From NCBI RefSeq assembly GCF_005281835.1, contig NZ_RZIS01000009.1, positions 124,001 through 188,000 of the forward strand: a DNA stretch of 64,000 nt, read 5' to 3'. Position 1 is the first letter of the stretch. Each line of letters begins with the position of its first letter. The stretch is from Vibrio profundi (GTDB taxonomy: Bacteria > Pseudomonadota > Gammaproteobacteria > Enterobacterales > Vibrionaceae). The translations under genes were made by a program, and so were the position numbers. A model generated the notes under the pieces. The model ran no database searches, was not told the DNA's origin, and saw nothing but the letters and a program-made list of their open reading frames with translations. Shown one piece after another: positions 8,081 through 17,384 of the stretch.

Positions 8081-8425
8081 GTGGTTGTAGAAACCGATGG
8101 TTATTTAGCGTTAATTGAGCACTTGGCGTTTAATTTAGATGTGTTTGCTAAAGAGCAAGGTGACACTGGTAATGAGAGTGTAGAAGATATCGTAACTGAT
8201 ATGATTTCTAGCAACATTATGGCTATTTTCGAGCAAAACCCTGAATTGCATTCAAGTGTACGCTTTCAGCTGTTGAAAGAAGCCGATTCTGTTGCTGAAG
8301 ATTTAGGTGAAGTGCTAGCCGGCGCTTGGAATAAAAAAGCAACCAACGAACAAATCGAATTTCTAGACGAGTACATCGCTCTAGTTAAGAATTTATTCGA
8401 TTCTGCTGTCGCGAAATATGATTAG
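8081..8425 (+). CDS. DUF3802 family protein
   Basis: 114-aa acidic soluble protein of the Vibrio/Shewanella DUF3802 family, function unknown. The reading frame stays open upstream to 7994, but the family begins at the VVVETDGYLALIEHLAFNLD block. GTG at 8081 has GGAG (8070-8073) 7 nt upstream, so I start there. No membrane segment is seen. It is a monocistronic gene between the diguanylate cyclase and a convergent lipoprotein gene. Confidence 0.78.
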   Translation: MVVETDGYLALIEHLAFNLDVFAKEQGDTGNESVEDIVTDMISSNIMAIFEQNPELHSSVRFQLLKEADSVAEDLGEVLAGAWNKKATNEQIEFLDEYIALVKNLFDSAVAKYD

Positions 8426-8432
8426 TGACAAC

Positions 8433-8459
8433 TGGTTAAAGTGCGTTTATCGCTAACCA
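8433..8459. terminator. Possible bidirectional terminator after DUF3802 gene
   Basis: Imperfect hairpin: TGGTTA pairs with TAACCA and an inner GCG with CGC, leaving a bulge. It lies between convergent genes. There is no strong T-run, so confidence is low. Confidence 0.3.
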
Positions 8460-8487
8460 ACCAGAAACTAAGTAAAATAGGGCGGGG

Positions 8488-8979
8488 TCATACTCGCCTG
8501 AACTGCCAAAATACTGAAGCCCAGTACGGGTTATCCAGCCTAGAAATAATCACCCCCTTCGATGTTGATGCATGTAAAAACTGCATATTCCCTAAATAGA
8601 CTCCAACGTGATTGGTTGTTCGTGATGTTTTAAAAAACACCAGGTCACCACTTTTCGCATATTCATAATTGATCGACTGGCCAACTCGGCTCTGTTGCTC
8701 AGTCGTTCGGGGGAGAAGTTGCTGCGTTGCATCTCGTACGATAATTTGGACAAAAGCGGAACAGTCTATTCCGTTAAAGGATGAACCTCCATACAAATAG
8801 GGAACGCCTTGCCATTGCTCATACAATGCATAGTATGCTGCGTTAGTTTTCATCTCTGCATTAGATAAGGTGACGTCACTAAGACGAAGCGCCTTTTGCA
8901 TGTCCGCACCCTTATTGGTGCTGCACCCGCTTAAAAGAGAAAACAGGAGGGTAAACCCAAGTGTAGTAAAGGATTTCAT
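8488..8979 (-). CDS. NlpC/P60 family lipoprotein (murein endopeptidase-like)
   Basis: 163-aa outer-membrane lipoprotein with lipobox LLSGC (Cys19), followed by an NlpC/P60 cysteine-peptidase domain. The catalytic Cys73 lies in NGIDCSAFV and the catalytic His124 in TTNHVGVYLG; a third polar residue is likely His in FLHAS. Relatives such as E. coli Spr/MepS or NlpC cut the gamma-D-Glu-meso-DAP bond or peptide cross-links. It is a single gene, divergent from the following chemoreceptor. Confidence 0.9.
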   Translation of the reverse strand: MKSFTTLGFTLLFSLLSGCSTNKGADMQKALRLSDVTLSNAEMKTNAAYYALYEQWQGVPYLYGGSSFNGIDCSAFVQIIVRDATQQLLPRTTEQQSRVGQSINYEYAKSGDLVFFKTSRTTNHVGVYLGNMQFLHASTSKGVIISRLDNPYWASVFWQFRRV

Positions 8980-9059
8980 CTGTCACTTTTCTGAAATTGG
9001 AATGAAATAAAACCGTCATCTGCGGATTCTAGTATACGCCTTAAATTAAGGGGTCTCCC

Positions 9060-11117
9060 TTGTTGAGTCAAACTGGATTTTATATGACCAATTTAAAACG
9101 TCCTCGCAACTCTTTGTCGTTGATCCAAATGATCAGTGTCATCTTCGTCTCTATCATTTTACTCGTCGTTATTTTGTCTTTCACCAGTGTTCGTGGTGTA
9201 GAGCGTGTAGGGAAACACTTCGAGACTTTATCAGAACAAGCGTTACCACTCGCAATGCACAATGCTGATTTAACCCAGAGCATTTTGGAACAAGTAAAGT
9301 TGCTCAGTTATGGAACTCAAACTGAAGACATGACTTCGTTGAGCGACATTCAACAATCTATTACAGCCATTAACGAGCATTCCAATTCAGTCATACAGTC
9401 GCTATTTTTAATCGCCGACAACTTTAGTGCCGCAGTGTCAAAAGAGCAACAGCTTGCATTGAAGGATGATATTGAACAGCTTCAATCACTGTCACTGGAG
9501 ATATTGAACACCCAAATGTCGATTTTACACCGACAAGAGCGTATCAATAGCGATGTAACCGAATTTCGCTATGGTTTAAGTTCGATTGGTCCAGAGATGA
9601 ACCGAATCAGTTCTTTCCTTGTTCAAAACAATCCAGAGGCTTACGACGCAGCAAACCGATTTACGGCAAGCGCAAGTTCAATGGAAAGCACGTTCCTTGT
9701 ATTGATGATGCAGGAGAACCTGGCAAGTGCTGAGCGCGAATATAAAGAAATGCGCAACCGTATTGCCGGCATTAACTTAGCGTATGATGATTTCTCAGAG
9801 TGGCATCCAGATATTAAAGATTTTGCTAGCTTAACAGCGCCTTATGAGATGGTACAAAGTGGGTTTGAAACGCAAGGTGTGCTTAAACAAATCCTGAGCA
9901 AATTAGAGTTAGCAGAAAAGCAGAAGCAAGATCTAGCATTACTTACTCAGGTTGCCGACAGAACCATCACAACGCTTAATGATGTTTCTAGTCAAGCATC
10001 TTCTATTATCGGTAGTAGCGAGCAAGTCGTAACCTCGACGATCTCTACGATTGTTAAAGTGATATTGATGAGTGGCCTGGTAATCACACTGGTTGTGTTC
10101 GTGTCTTGGCTTTGGCTACGTGCATGGACCAACAAAGGCCTTAAAAACATTACTCAGCAGCTTACTCAGCTTTCCAACCACGACTTCTCTGGTGATGCTA
10201 AGCAAGTCGGCCCATATGAACTAAAAGAGATTGCGCGTAAGCTAAACCTTGTCATCAGTGCAACGAATGACTCACTTTCTACAGTGACGAGAAACTGTGA
10301 AACGTTATACCAAACTGCAGAGGTAAGCCATGAAGCAGCAGAGCAGACTAATTACAGCTTAGTTCAGCAAAATGATTCGCTCCAAAGCATGATCACTACC
10401 ATCACACAGTTAGAAGCCTCAATCGGCGAAATCGCTGCAATAACGAATGCTTCGAATGACGATGCCGTTACGGCAGCTAAGCAATCGTCACAAGGTAGTA
10501 AGGTGATTGGCTTAAACCAAGCTCGACTTCATTCATTAGAAAATACTTTGAATATCAACGAAGAGTCTATGGTTGAGCTTGATTCGCGAGTAAAAGAGAT
10601 TCGTGAAATGGTGGATATGATCAGTGGTATCGCTGAGAGCACCAACCTGTTGGCATTAAATGCAGCCATTGAGGCAGCACGCGCTGGCGAGCAAGGTAGA
10701 GGCTTTGCGGTTGTCGCTGATGAAGTTAGAAAACTAGCAAGCGGCACATCGCAGCAAACGACGAATATTCGCGAAATGATGAATGAGCTTGTCGCGGCGG
10801 CAGATAAATCTCGTGACGCTGTCACTGAATCTAGAAAGGAAATGTCGAACGCACTAGAAACGAGTGATGATGTAAAAACAACATTTGAGGAGATCGCGCA
10901 AGCTGTCGAGAAAATCAGAGGCAGAGTTGAGCAGATTATGGTTGCAACCGAAGAGCAAGAAAGGGCGACGGCCGATGTATCGCGCTCAATTAGCTTAGTC
11001 TCTGATCGTGGTGAAAGTACCAAGTATCAACTTGAATCCATGGTGGAAAGCTCTCAACAGGTTGCACAGATTGCGGGCAATCAGCAAACCATGCTCCACA
11101 AGTATGTATTAAAGTAG
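9060..11117 (+). CDS. Methyl-accepting chemotaxis protein
   Basis: Up to 685 aa. TM1 is near the N-terminus (LIQMISVIFVSIILLVVILS), followed by a large periplasmic helical sensor of about 280 residues, TM2 (VILMSGLVITLVVFVSWLW), a HAMP segment and a cytoplasmic methylation/signalling region. The hairpin tip reads AESTNLLALNAAIEAARAGE, the conserved contact site for CheA/CheW. No C-terminal CheR-binding pentapeptide is seen. Two starts are possible: TTG at 9060 with AGGGG upstream, or ATG at 9084 (MTNLKRP). The ligand is unknown. Confidence 0.92.
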   Translation: MLSQTGFYMTNLKRPRNSLSLIQMISVIFVSIILLVVILSFTSVRGVERVGKHFETLSEQALPLAMHNADLTQSILEQVKLLSYGTQTEDMTSLSDIQQSITAINEHSNSVIQSLFLIADNFSAAVSKEQQLALKDDIEQLQSLSLEILNTQMSILHRQERINSDVTEFRYGLSSIGPEMNRISSFLVQNNPEAYDAANRFTASASSMESTFLVLMMQENLASAEREYKEMRNRIAGINLAYDDFSEWHPDIKDFASLTAPYEMVQSGFETQGVLKQILSKLELAEKQKQDLALLTQVADRTITTLNDVSSQASSIIGSSEQVVTSTISTIVKVILMSGLVITLVVFVSWLWLRAWTNKGLKNITQQLTQLSNHDFSGDAKQVGPYELKEIARKLNLVISATNDSLSTVTRNCETLYQTAEVSHEAAEQTNYSLVQQNDSLQSMITTITQLEASIGEIAAITNASNDDAVTAAKQSSQGSKVIGLNQARLHSLENTLNINEESMVELDSRVKEIREMVDMISGIAESTNLLALNAAIEAARAGEQGRGFAVVADEVRKLASGTSQQTTNIREMMNELVAAADKSRDAVTESRKEMSNALETSDDVKTTFEEIAQAVEKIRGRVEQIMVATEEQERATADVSRSISLVSDRGESTKYQLESMVESSQQVAQIAGNQQTMLHKYVLK

Positions 11118-11129
11118 ATAACAATAAGG

Positions 11130-11155
11130 CGCTGTATCTTGTGAGAGATACAGCG
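11130..11155. terminator. Hairpin between chemoreceptor and sterol desaturase genes
   Basis: A 10-bp perfect stem CGCTGTATCT/AGATACAGCG with a 6-nt loop between convergent genes. It is probably a bidirectional terminator, although the T-tract is weak on both sides. Confidence 0.6.
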
Positions 11156-11181
11156 ACTTTATCAAATTCATTAAAGCGTGC

Positions 11182-11997
11182 TTATGATTTGGGGTTATCG
11201 ATAGAGTTTGGATGACGAACAAACGGTTGGATTAGCATTCTTTGTAACTTTTGCGCTTTTGAATCTCTAATTTCTGGAACGCCAATTACCACTTTATCGT
11301 GTCCTAGTTTAGGTTGGTCGCGATAGGTTTTGAACATTAAGTCCCAAACCGATAAAAAGAACCCAAAATTTGAATGCGTTTCTTTAACTTCAACCGAATG
11401 ATGAACCCGATGCATGTCGGGTGTGACTATCCATCTCCTTAGGCGCTGATCAATCGCTAACGGCAACCTAGCATTGCTATGGTTGAACATCGCGCTGGCA
11501 TTGAGAATTACCTCAAAGATAACAACTGCAATGGCGGGAACCCCTAAAGTAATCACGATGCAAACTTTTATTAGCATCGACAAAATCATTTCTATTGGGT
11601 GAAACCTGCTTCCGGTCGTTACATCAATATCCAAATCGGCATGATGAACGCGGTGCAATTTCCAAAGCCAAGGTACTCGGTGAAAAATTAGGTGTTGGAA
11701 GTAGATAGCTAAATCGAGCAAAACGACACAGACAATGATTTTAAGCTCATTTGGTATTTGTAAGGCGTTGAATAGTCCCCATTGATTATTTTCTGCGATT
11801 AGTGCTGCTTGAAAGGCTGCAATTGGAATTAAGGTTGCCAAAAGCACGCTATTTAATGCAACTAACGCAAAGTTGTTACCCCAGCGGTACCACTTACTCT
11901 GAGTCAGGGCTTTTCTCGGTAAACGGTGCTCCCATAACGCGCATAGCGTAAAAACGACCACAAAACAAACAAGGCGCAACATTGACGGGTCTTGCAT
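11182..11997 (-). CDS. Sterol desaturase / fatty acid hydroxylase family membrane protein
   Basis: 271-aa integral membrane di-iron enzyme of the fatty-acid-hydroxylase superfamily. The histidine clusters are complete: HLIFH (102-106), HRVHH (115-119), RFHP (about 133) and a second HRVHH near 195. Four or more hydrophobic helices are visible. The substrate is unknown; bacterial members hydroxylate or desaturate lipids, and sterols are unlikely in Vibrio. The start is only 76 bp from the divergent TapT start, so the promoters must overlap. Confidence 0.85.
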   Translation of the reverse strand: MQDPSMLRLVCFVVVFTLCALWEHRLPRKALTQSKWYRWGNNFALVALNSVLLATLIPIAAFQAALIAENNQWGLFNALQIPNELKIIVCVVLLDLAIYFQHLIFHRVPWLWKLHRVHHADLDIDVTTGSRFHPIEMILSMLIKVCIVITLGVPAIAVVIFEVILNASAMFNHSNARLPLAIDQRLRRWIVTPDMHRVHHSVEVKETHSNFGFFLSVWDLMFKTYRDQPKLGHDKVVIGVPEIRDSKAQKLQRMLIQPFVRHPNSIDNPKS

Positions 11998-12072
11998 AAA
12001 GAATTCCTTCTATCATTCTCATGTCACTGTAAGTACAATCGTGCCACTTTTCTAGACCTATCGTTATCGACC

Positions 12073-12813
12073 ATGAGAATCCACGCGTTTCACGACTTGT
12101 ATAAACACCGACTTTCCCTTTCAACTAAGCCTTTTAAAGCTCGTGGCTGTAAGGTTGTCCGTTGCGAATATTGCAAAATTGAACAGGGGCATTGTATTTG
12201 CGAACATCAGCCTGATATTGAAAGTAATGTCGCAACCATGTTGATTTTGTCAGATAACGAAGTGCTTAAGCCTAGTAATACCGGGCGTTTAATCGTTGAT
12301 ACGGTAAAAGACAGCCATGTGTACTTGTGGCATAGGACAGAACCTAACCAGCAGATGCTTAATGTACTGAAGGATGAAAAGTATCAGCCAGTTATCGTTT
12401 TCCCAGAAGATTACACAGATGACAAATCTCGCGTTGTTGAGAGTTTGCCTAATCTACGTGACCCAAATAAAACATTGTTACTAATCTTTATCGATGGCAG
12501 CTGGAGAGAAGCTCGTAGAATTTTCCGACGCTCCGAGTACCTCCAAAATCTTCCTGTTCTCTCGATTGAGCCAGAGTCTGTATCGCAATACATGATGCGT
12601 AAATCGGATAATGATCAGCACCTTTCGACGGCAGAAGTGGCGAGCTTAGTCCTAAAACAGGCTGAAGAAACCGAAGCAGCAGAAACACTTCATTTATGGT
12701 TTGAAGCATTTAGAGAAAGCTACATGCTAAGTAAAACACGCTACAAATCGGATCAAACTAAGCCAAGCCTCACTGCTTTCATTGAACACAGTAAAAGTGA
12801 GACTTCACTCTAA
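12073..12813 (+). CDS. tapT: tRNA-uridine aminocarboxypropyltransferase (DTW domain)
   Basis: 246-aa DTW-domain enzyme. E. coli TapT (YfiP) makes acp3U47 in tRNA from S-adenosylmethionine. The N-terminal CEYCKIEQGHCICEH holds the family's zinc-type cysteines, and the signature DTW loop appears here as IDGSWREARRI. The ATG at 12073 gives family-standard length and N-terminus (MRIHAFHDLY); the frame is open upstream to 11992, but those residues look unrelated and would overlap the neighbouring gene. No strong Shine-Dalgarno is visible. Confidence 0.85.
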   Translation: MRIHAFHDLYKHRLSLSTKPFKARGCKVVRCEYCKIEQGHCICEHQPDIESNVATMLILSDNEVLKPSNTGRLIVDTVKDSHVYLWHRTEPNQQMLNVLKDEKYQPVIVFPEDYTDDKSRVVESLPNLRDPNKTLLLIFIDGSWREARRIFRRSEYLQNLPVLSIEPESVSQYMMRKSDNDQHLSTAEVASLVLKQAEETEAAETLHLWFEAFRESYMLSKTRYKSDQTKPSLTAFIEHSKSETSL

Positions 12814-12966
12814 GCTTTGATGACTCAGTGCTGACATGTTGCTCAACCAAACTCACTGAGCAAATAAATACGCTTCAGGTCACGGTTTGTGGGGGGAGGG
12901 ATATGGATAATGCCCCTAGTTTAGTTTAAAACTCCCATTTTTAGGGAAGAATCAGGAGAGAGTTAC

Positions 12967-13875
12967 ATGTATTACGGCTTTGATGTTGGCGGTACTAAGA
13001 TTGAATTTGGTGCCTTCAATGAAAATCTAGAGCGAGTTGCTACCGAACGCGTACCAACACCAACAGACGATTATTCAAAATTGGTTGATACGATCGCAGC
13101 TCTAGTTAACAAGTATGATGCCGAATTCTCTTGTGAAGGTAAGATTGGCTTAGGACTTCCTGGTATGGAAGACGCTGAAGATGCAACGGTTCTTACCGTT
13201 AATGTACCAGCAGCAAAAGGTAAGCCATTACGCGCTGATCTAGAAGCAAAGATTGGCCGCTCTGTAAAAATAGAGAATGACGCAAACTGTTTTGCTCTAT
13301 CTGAAGCTTGGGATGAAGAACTGAAAGACGAACCATCGGTTGCTGGCCTAATCCTTGGTACTGGATTCGGCGGCGGACTCATTTACGATGGCAAGGTATT
13401 CTCTGGTCGTAACCACGTTGCTGGTGAACTAGGGCACATGCGTTTACCTTTAGATGCATGGCTACACCTTGGAGACAACGCGCCATTATTAGGATGTGGT
13501 TGTGGTAAAAAAGGCTGTTTAGATAGCTACTTATCAGGGCGAGGCTTCGAGCTATTGTACGAACACTACTTTGGCGAGAAGAAGAAAGCCATTGAAATCA
13601 TCGAAGCTCACGCACAAGGTGAAGAAAAAGCGTCAGAGCATGTAGAACGCTTCATGGAATTACTGGCGATCTGTTTCGGTAATTTGTTTACTGCGCTTGA
13701 TCCGCATGTCGTAGCTCTAGGTGGCGGTCTATCGAACTTTGAATTGATTTATGAAGAAATGCCTAAGCGTGTTCCTAAATATCTTCTTTCTGTTGCTAAG
13801 TGTCCAAAAATCATCAAAGCAAAACATGGTGATTCAGGTGGCGTTCGTGGTGCCGCTTTCTTAAACATTAAATAG
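12967..13875 (+). CDS. nagK: N-acetylglucosamine kinase
   Basis: 302-aa ROK-family sugar kinase that phosphorylates GlcNAc at O6, used in chitin and murein-sugar recycling. The phosphate-1 loop DVGGTKIE (6-13), catalytic ENDANC (Asp105), GTGFGGG nucleotide loop, AGELGH and the zinc motif CGCGKKGCLDSYLSG are all present. The length matches E. coli NagK (303 aa). A good AGGAGAG lies upstream of the ATG. It stands alone between TapT and a convergent small gene. Confidence 0.95.
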   Translation: MYYGFDVGGTKIEFGAFNENLERVATERVPTPTDDYSKLVDTIAALVNKYDAEFSCEGKIGLGLPGMEDAEDATVLTVNVPAAKGKPLRADLEAKIGRSVKIENDANCFALSEAWDEELKDEPSVAGLILGTGFGGGLIYDGKVFSGRNHVAGELGHMRLPLDAWLHLGDNAPLLGCGCGKKGCLDSYLSGRGFELLYEHYFGEKKKAIEIIEAHAQGEEKASEHVERFMELLAICFGNLFTALDPHVVALGGGLSNFELIYEEMPKRVPKYLLSVAKCPKIIKAKHGDSGGVRGAAFLNIK

Positions 13876-13920
13876 TTCTAGCTACTGCTTTACTTTAAGA
13901 GTAGCCATGACTAAGAATAG

Positions 13921-13952
13921 AAAAGGGTTGATGCATGGCATCAACCCTTTTT
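13921..13952. terminator. Bidirectional terminator after nagK
   Basis: A perfect 14-bp stem AAAAGGGTTGATGC/GCATCAACCCTTTT with a 3-nt loop, T-rich on both strands. It serves nagK and the convergent DUF2960 gene. Confidence 0.9.
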
Positions 13953-13980
13953 AGTTTTCTCGGAAATAACCTATCAATTG

Positions 13981-14244
13981 TTATTTCTTTTTACCAACAC
14001 CCAAGTTTTCCTTTTGCTTTAACGTTAATTTGCTAAAGCCTAACTTACGGAAGTAGTTGTCTTGGTAGTTACGAACCGCTTTGGTATCAGAGATAAGTTC
14101 AAGCTGTTGTTCTGTCTTTAGGTACTCAGTAATGTCGATGCCTTCTGCCGCTGCAACCGCTTCTTGAATTGTGCGGTGCTCTTGGTAAGAAAACAGTAAT
14201 TCTTTGTCTTCATCTTTGTACGTGTAAAGAATTGTGCGTGCCAT
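13981..14244 (-). CDS. DUF2960 family protein
   Basis: 87-aa basic protein of the Vibrio/Shewanella DUF2960 family, function unknown. It shows the conserved start MARTILYTYKDEDKELLFSY and a lysine-rich end (LTLKQKENLGVGKKK). No membrane or secretion signal is present. It lies 68 nt downstream of the MobB-MoeA gene on the same strand and could be read from that operon, although the gap is larger than those inside the operon. Confidence 0.8.
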   Translation of the reverse strand: MARTILYTYKDEDKELLFSYQEHRTIQEAVAAAEGIDITEYLKTEQQLELISDTKAVRNYQDNYFRKLGFSKLTLKQKENLGVGKKK

Positions 14245-14312
14245 AGTAATCTCTCTAAATGCTCATATTGAAAGGCCAAATAACCATAATCCGGCCCTCA
14301 AAATCTAATGGG

Positions 14313-16094
14313 CTAGATTCTGCCTTGAAGTGGGATAATTGTCACGCTTTCACCCGCTTTTACTGTATCTACAGAGAGTGAAACTTCAATTAAGCAGTTT
14401 GCTTCACTCATTGAACGTAGAATACCAGAGCCTTGTTTACCAGTAGTACGAACTTCAAGCACGCCGTTATCATTCATGCTAAACACACCGCGGCTAAATT
14501 CGGTACGTCCTTGGCGTGAACGAATTGATTCAGTTGCTACTGCATTAGCCTTAACAGGTAACCAATTTTCCTGACCTTGTAGTTTACGAATGGCAGGCTC
14601 GACAAAGTTGATAAATGAAACCATAACAGCAACAGGGTTTCCTGGTAGCCCAAAGAAAGGGGTTTGTTCTATTTTTCCGTAAGCCAATGGACGACCTGGA
14701 CGCATGTTGATACGCCAGAAATCAATTGCTCCAAGCTTATCTAGTGCGAGTTTAATGTAATCAGCATCACCAACCGATACGCCACCGGATGTGATCACCA
14801 TATCTGCATCAATAGAAGCGGTATGTAAAACATCGAGCATTTTACCTTCGTCGTCTTCGATAATGCCGTAGTCGACAACATCACAGCCAAGGTTTCTTAA
14901 CATGCCCATAATGGTAAAGCGATTCGAGTCATAGATAGAATTGCTTTTCTGCGGCTCACCAGGAGCTTGGACTTCATCGCCTGTAGAGAAAATCGCGACT
15001 TTGACCTTACGTTTCACTAAACAAGTGCCAAAACCAAGCGATGCAATCATGCCCATTTCAGGCGCTTCAACGCGGGTTCCTTTGGTAAATACCGCTTGGC
15101 CGACGGCAAGATCTTCACCTGCTTGACGAACATTCTGACCAATAGAAAATTTAGCGTTCGGGAACTTAACAATATTGTGCTCTTGTTGAGCTTGTTCTCG
15201 CATGATTACCGTGTCAGCACCTTTAGGCATCGGTGCCCCGGTCATGATTTTTACAGCTTGGCCGTGCTCTACAATGCCTTCGAAAGCATAACCTGCCATT
15301 ACTTCAGCGACCACAGTAAACTCGTCGCTGTCATCGTCACCACGAATAGCGTAACCATCCATAGCAGAGTTAGTATATTGAGGTACGTTAATCGGAGAGA
15401 TAATGTCGTCGGCTAATACTCGCTGATAACTATCATTCAAGTTTACCGTTTCACTCAATTCAGGTAGTGAAATACTGTCGAGTATTTTTTCCTGACCTTG
15501 ACTCACACTTAAACCTGCTGGTGAGAAGGAGTCACAACACGCAGCGGGTGATGTGCTTTCTACTTTCACATCAACGTTCTGAGCATATTGGATAACAAAT
15601 TCACTTATCGCCTGTAGATCATTAATCGACATTTGCGGCAATTCACTGTCCACCTGAGTATCGGCCGCAATCGCAACAATGTTGCTATCGTTTGGGTATA
15701 ACCAAGGCTTTCCGACTTCTTCTCGATGAAGCTCAATTTTAGGAAAAGCGATGTTTTTACAGCCTTCAACTAAGATCAAATCCAGTTTATCCGAGTCGAA
15801 ACGAGTCAACAAATAGTCGAACTCCGCCTCAGAGTCTGGTGTCTCGGTCATTAACGCATGGCGGTTACGTGAAGAAATTAGCATTTGGCTTGCGCCAGCT
15901 TTTCTTAAACGATGGCTATCTTTGCCCGGCTTATCAACATCAAAGTCATGGTGCGCATGCTTTAAAACGCCAATGCGTAATCCAGACTCTGTTAATAGTG
16001 GAAGTAAGGCTTCGAGTAATGTGGTTTTACCTGTACCGCTGTATGCCGCGAAACCAAGAAGTGGCAGGCTAGGGTGGCGTTTAATGTTTGTCAT
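14313..16094 (-). CDS. Fused MobB-MoeA molybdenum/tungsten cofactor protein
   Basis: 593-aa fusion. Residues 1-165 are MobB, the GTP-binding adaptor for MGD synthesis (P-loop AAYSGTGKTTLLEALL). Residues 195-593 are MoeA, which inserts molybdate or tungstate into adenylated molybdopterin (TNSAMDGYAI, GAPMPKGADTVIM, GGVSVGDADYIK, FGLPGNPVAVMVSF). The linker contains two adjacent cysteines (ACCDS). It shares 1 nt with mobA and closes the tup-mob operon, so metal import, insertion and nucleotide attachment are encoded together. A fusion of this kind is also known from other vibrios. Confidence 0.93.
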   Translation of the reverse strand: MTNIKRHPSLPLLGFAAYSGTGKTTLLEALLPLLTESGLRIGVLKHAHHDFDVDKPGKDSHRLRKAGASQMLISSRNRHALMTETPDSEAEFDYLLTRFDSDKLDLILVEGCKNIAFPKIELHREEVGKPWLYPNDSNIVAIAADTQVDSELPQMSINDLQAISEFVIQYAQNVDVKVESTSPAACCDSFSPAGLSVSQGQEKILDSISLPELSETVNLNDSYQRVLADDIISPINVPQYTNSAMDGYAIRGDDDSDEFTVVAEVMAGYAFEGIVEHGQAVKIMTGAPMPKGADTVIMREQAQQEHNIVKFPNAKFSIGQNVRQAGEDLAVGQAVFTKGTRVEAPEMGMIASLGFGTCLVKRKVKVAIFSTGDEVQAPGEPQKSNSIYDSNRFTIMGMLRNLGCDVVDYGIIEDDEGKMLDVLHTASIDADMVITSGGVSVGDADYIKLALDKLGAIDFWRINMRPGRPLAYGKIEQTPFFGLPGNPVAVMVSFINFVEPAIRKLQGQENWLPVKANAVATESIRSRQGRTEFSRGVFSMNDNGVLEVRTTGKQGSGILRSMSEANCLIEVSLSVDTVKAGESVTIIPLQGRI

Positions 16095-16678
16095 TACTGG
16101 ATAGTTCCGAATTGTTTAAGTTCTTCTGGCGTATTGAGATTAACAAAGCAATTTGGTGAATCGCTGAAATCCACAAAGCTGGTTTGGCATTCTTTATACA
16201 AGAGAATGATTTTTCGATCTCCGCGCGCTAAAAAAGCTTCAAGCTTGGGTAACACACGTTTATGGAAAAGAGTGAAAACAGGTTGTTTATATTCGCCATC
16301 GTGAGCGACCAGAATGTCGCTGTCGGCTTCAACTTGTTGGCAGAATCTCTCAACTAAATCTTCATTGATCTGAGGGCTGTCGCATGGCACAAACCCCACC
16401 CAATCATGTGAAGCATGCTTAAGACCAGCATGGATACCGCCTAGTGGTCCCGGAAAATCAGGAAAAGCATCTTCAACAACAGGTGCGAACTGACGATACC
16501 AATCTAAGTTACGATTCGCGTTGATGAGAATTGAATCGGTTTGTGGGGAAAGCTTATCAATTACGTATTGTACGAGTGGCTGACCGTTCAGCTCAACTAA
16601 GCCTTTGTCTTTTCCGCCCATACGGCTGGCTTGTCCGCCTGCCAAAATAACCCAACTAGTTTGCGTTGGAAGCAACAT
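16094..16678 (-). CDS. mobA: Molybdenum cofactor guanylyltransferase MobA
   Basis: 194 aa. It transfers GMP from GTP to molybdopterin to give the MGD cofactor used by formate dehydrogenase. The nucleotide-binding N-terminus ILAGGQASRMGGKDKGL is intact, as are FPDFPGPLGGI and VGFVPCDSP. The length matches E. coli MobA (194). It overlaps tupC upstream by 23 nt and mobB-moeA downstream by 1 nt, indicating tight translational coupling within one operon. Confidence 0.95.
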   Translation of the reverse strand: MLLPTQTSWVILAGGQASRMGGKDKGLVELNGQPLVQYVIDKLSPQTDSILINANRNLDWYRQFAPVVEDAFPDFPGPLGGIHAGLKHASHDWVGFVPCDSPQINEDLVERFCQQVEADSDILVAHDGEYKQPVFTLFHKRVLPKLEAFLARGDRKIILLYKECQTSFVDFSDSPNCFVNLNTPEELKQFGTIQ

Positions 16679-17375
16679 ATAATTTCTCTTGTGCTTTGTG
16701 TTTCTGAATAACGTGCAACATTGGTGATTCGGTTAAGGTATTGTCCTTAATCCACCATTGTTTTTGGCATAAATCAGTAAGGGCATTGGTTTGGTGACTT
16801 GTGATCACTAAACTAACGCCGCGTTGCAGCAGATCTTCTGCCATTACGACCAATCTTTCAATAGATTCTTTGTCTAAAGAAGCGCTTGGCTCATCCATCA
16901 ACAAAATAGATGGTTTTAGAATCCAAGCTCTTGCCATTGCGACACGCTGACGCTCACCTCCTGATAAAACAGAAACGTGTTCGTCGGCCAATGTTTCCAA
17001 ACCTACCATCCTCAAAGCGTTAATTATTTGCGCTCGCTTATCTTTTTGGCACTCTTTTACAAATCGGATGCCATAAGCGACATTTTGGTAGACGCTTCCA
17101 TCAAATAGATAAGGAGATTGGTGCAAGTAAATAATGTCTTTAAACTTTGTTCGAGAAAATAGCTTAGCTTTCCAGCCAGTATTTGCGCCTTGGATACAAC
17201 CAGTAGTCGGCTTGGTTAAGCCCGCTAATACTTTTAGCAAAGTGGTTTTACCAACACCATTGTCACCTTTGAGATAAATGGCGTCGTTTGGCCCAATACT
17301 CAACTCAGGTATATGGAATAAAACACGTTCTTTAAAGCGTACCGATAATTGCTTCGTGGTGATTTTTATACTCAT
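16656..17375 (-). CDS. tupC: Tungstate ABC transporter ATP-binding protein
   Basis: 239-aa ABC ATPase with Walker A GDNGVGKTTL, Q-loop YLHQSPYLF, signature LSGGERQR, Walker B ILLMDEP and the switch His in VITSHQ. It energises the adjacent permease TupB. The neighbouring TupA-type binding protein favours tungstate over molybdate, though TupC sequence alone does not distinguish them. It lies 9 nt after tupB and overlaps mobA by 23 nt. Confidence 0.9.
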   Translation of the reverse strand: MSIKITTKQLSVRFKERVLFHIPELSIGPNDAIYLKGDNGVGKTTLLKVLAGLTKPTTGCIQGANTGWKAKLFSRTKFKDIIYLHQSPYLFDGSVYQNVAYGIRFVKECQKDKRAQIINALRMVGLETLADEHVSVLSGGERQRVAMARAWILKPSILLMDEPSASLDKESIERLVVMAEDLLQRGVSLVITSHQTNALTDLCQKQWWIKDNTLTESPMLHVIQKHKAQEKLYVASNAN

Positions 17376-17384
17376 TCCGCTTAC

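Noticed and set aside
10529..11023. 164-codon leftward frame inside the chemoreceptor
   Set aside because: Antisense to the conserved signalling domain; its composition reflects the repetitive Ala/Ser codons of the receptor.
14941..15416. Rightward frames inside mobB-moeA
   Set aside because: They are antisense shadows of a well-conserved gene without family features or ribosome-binding sites.
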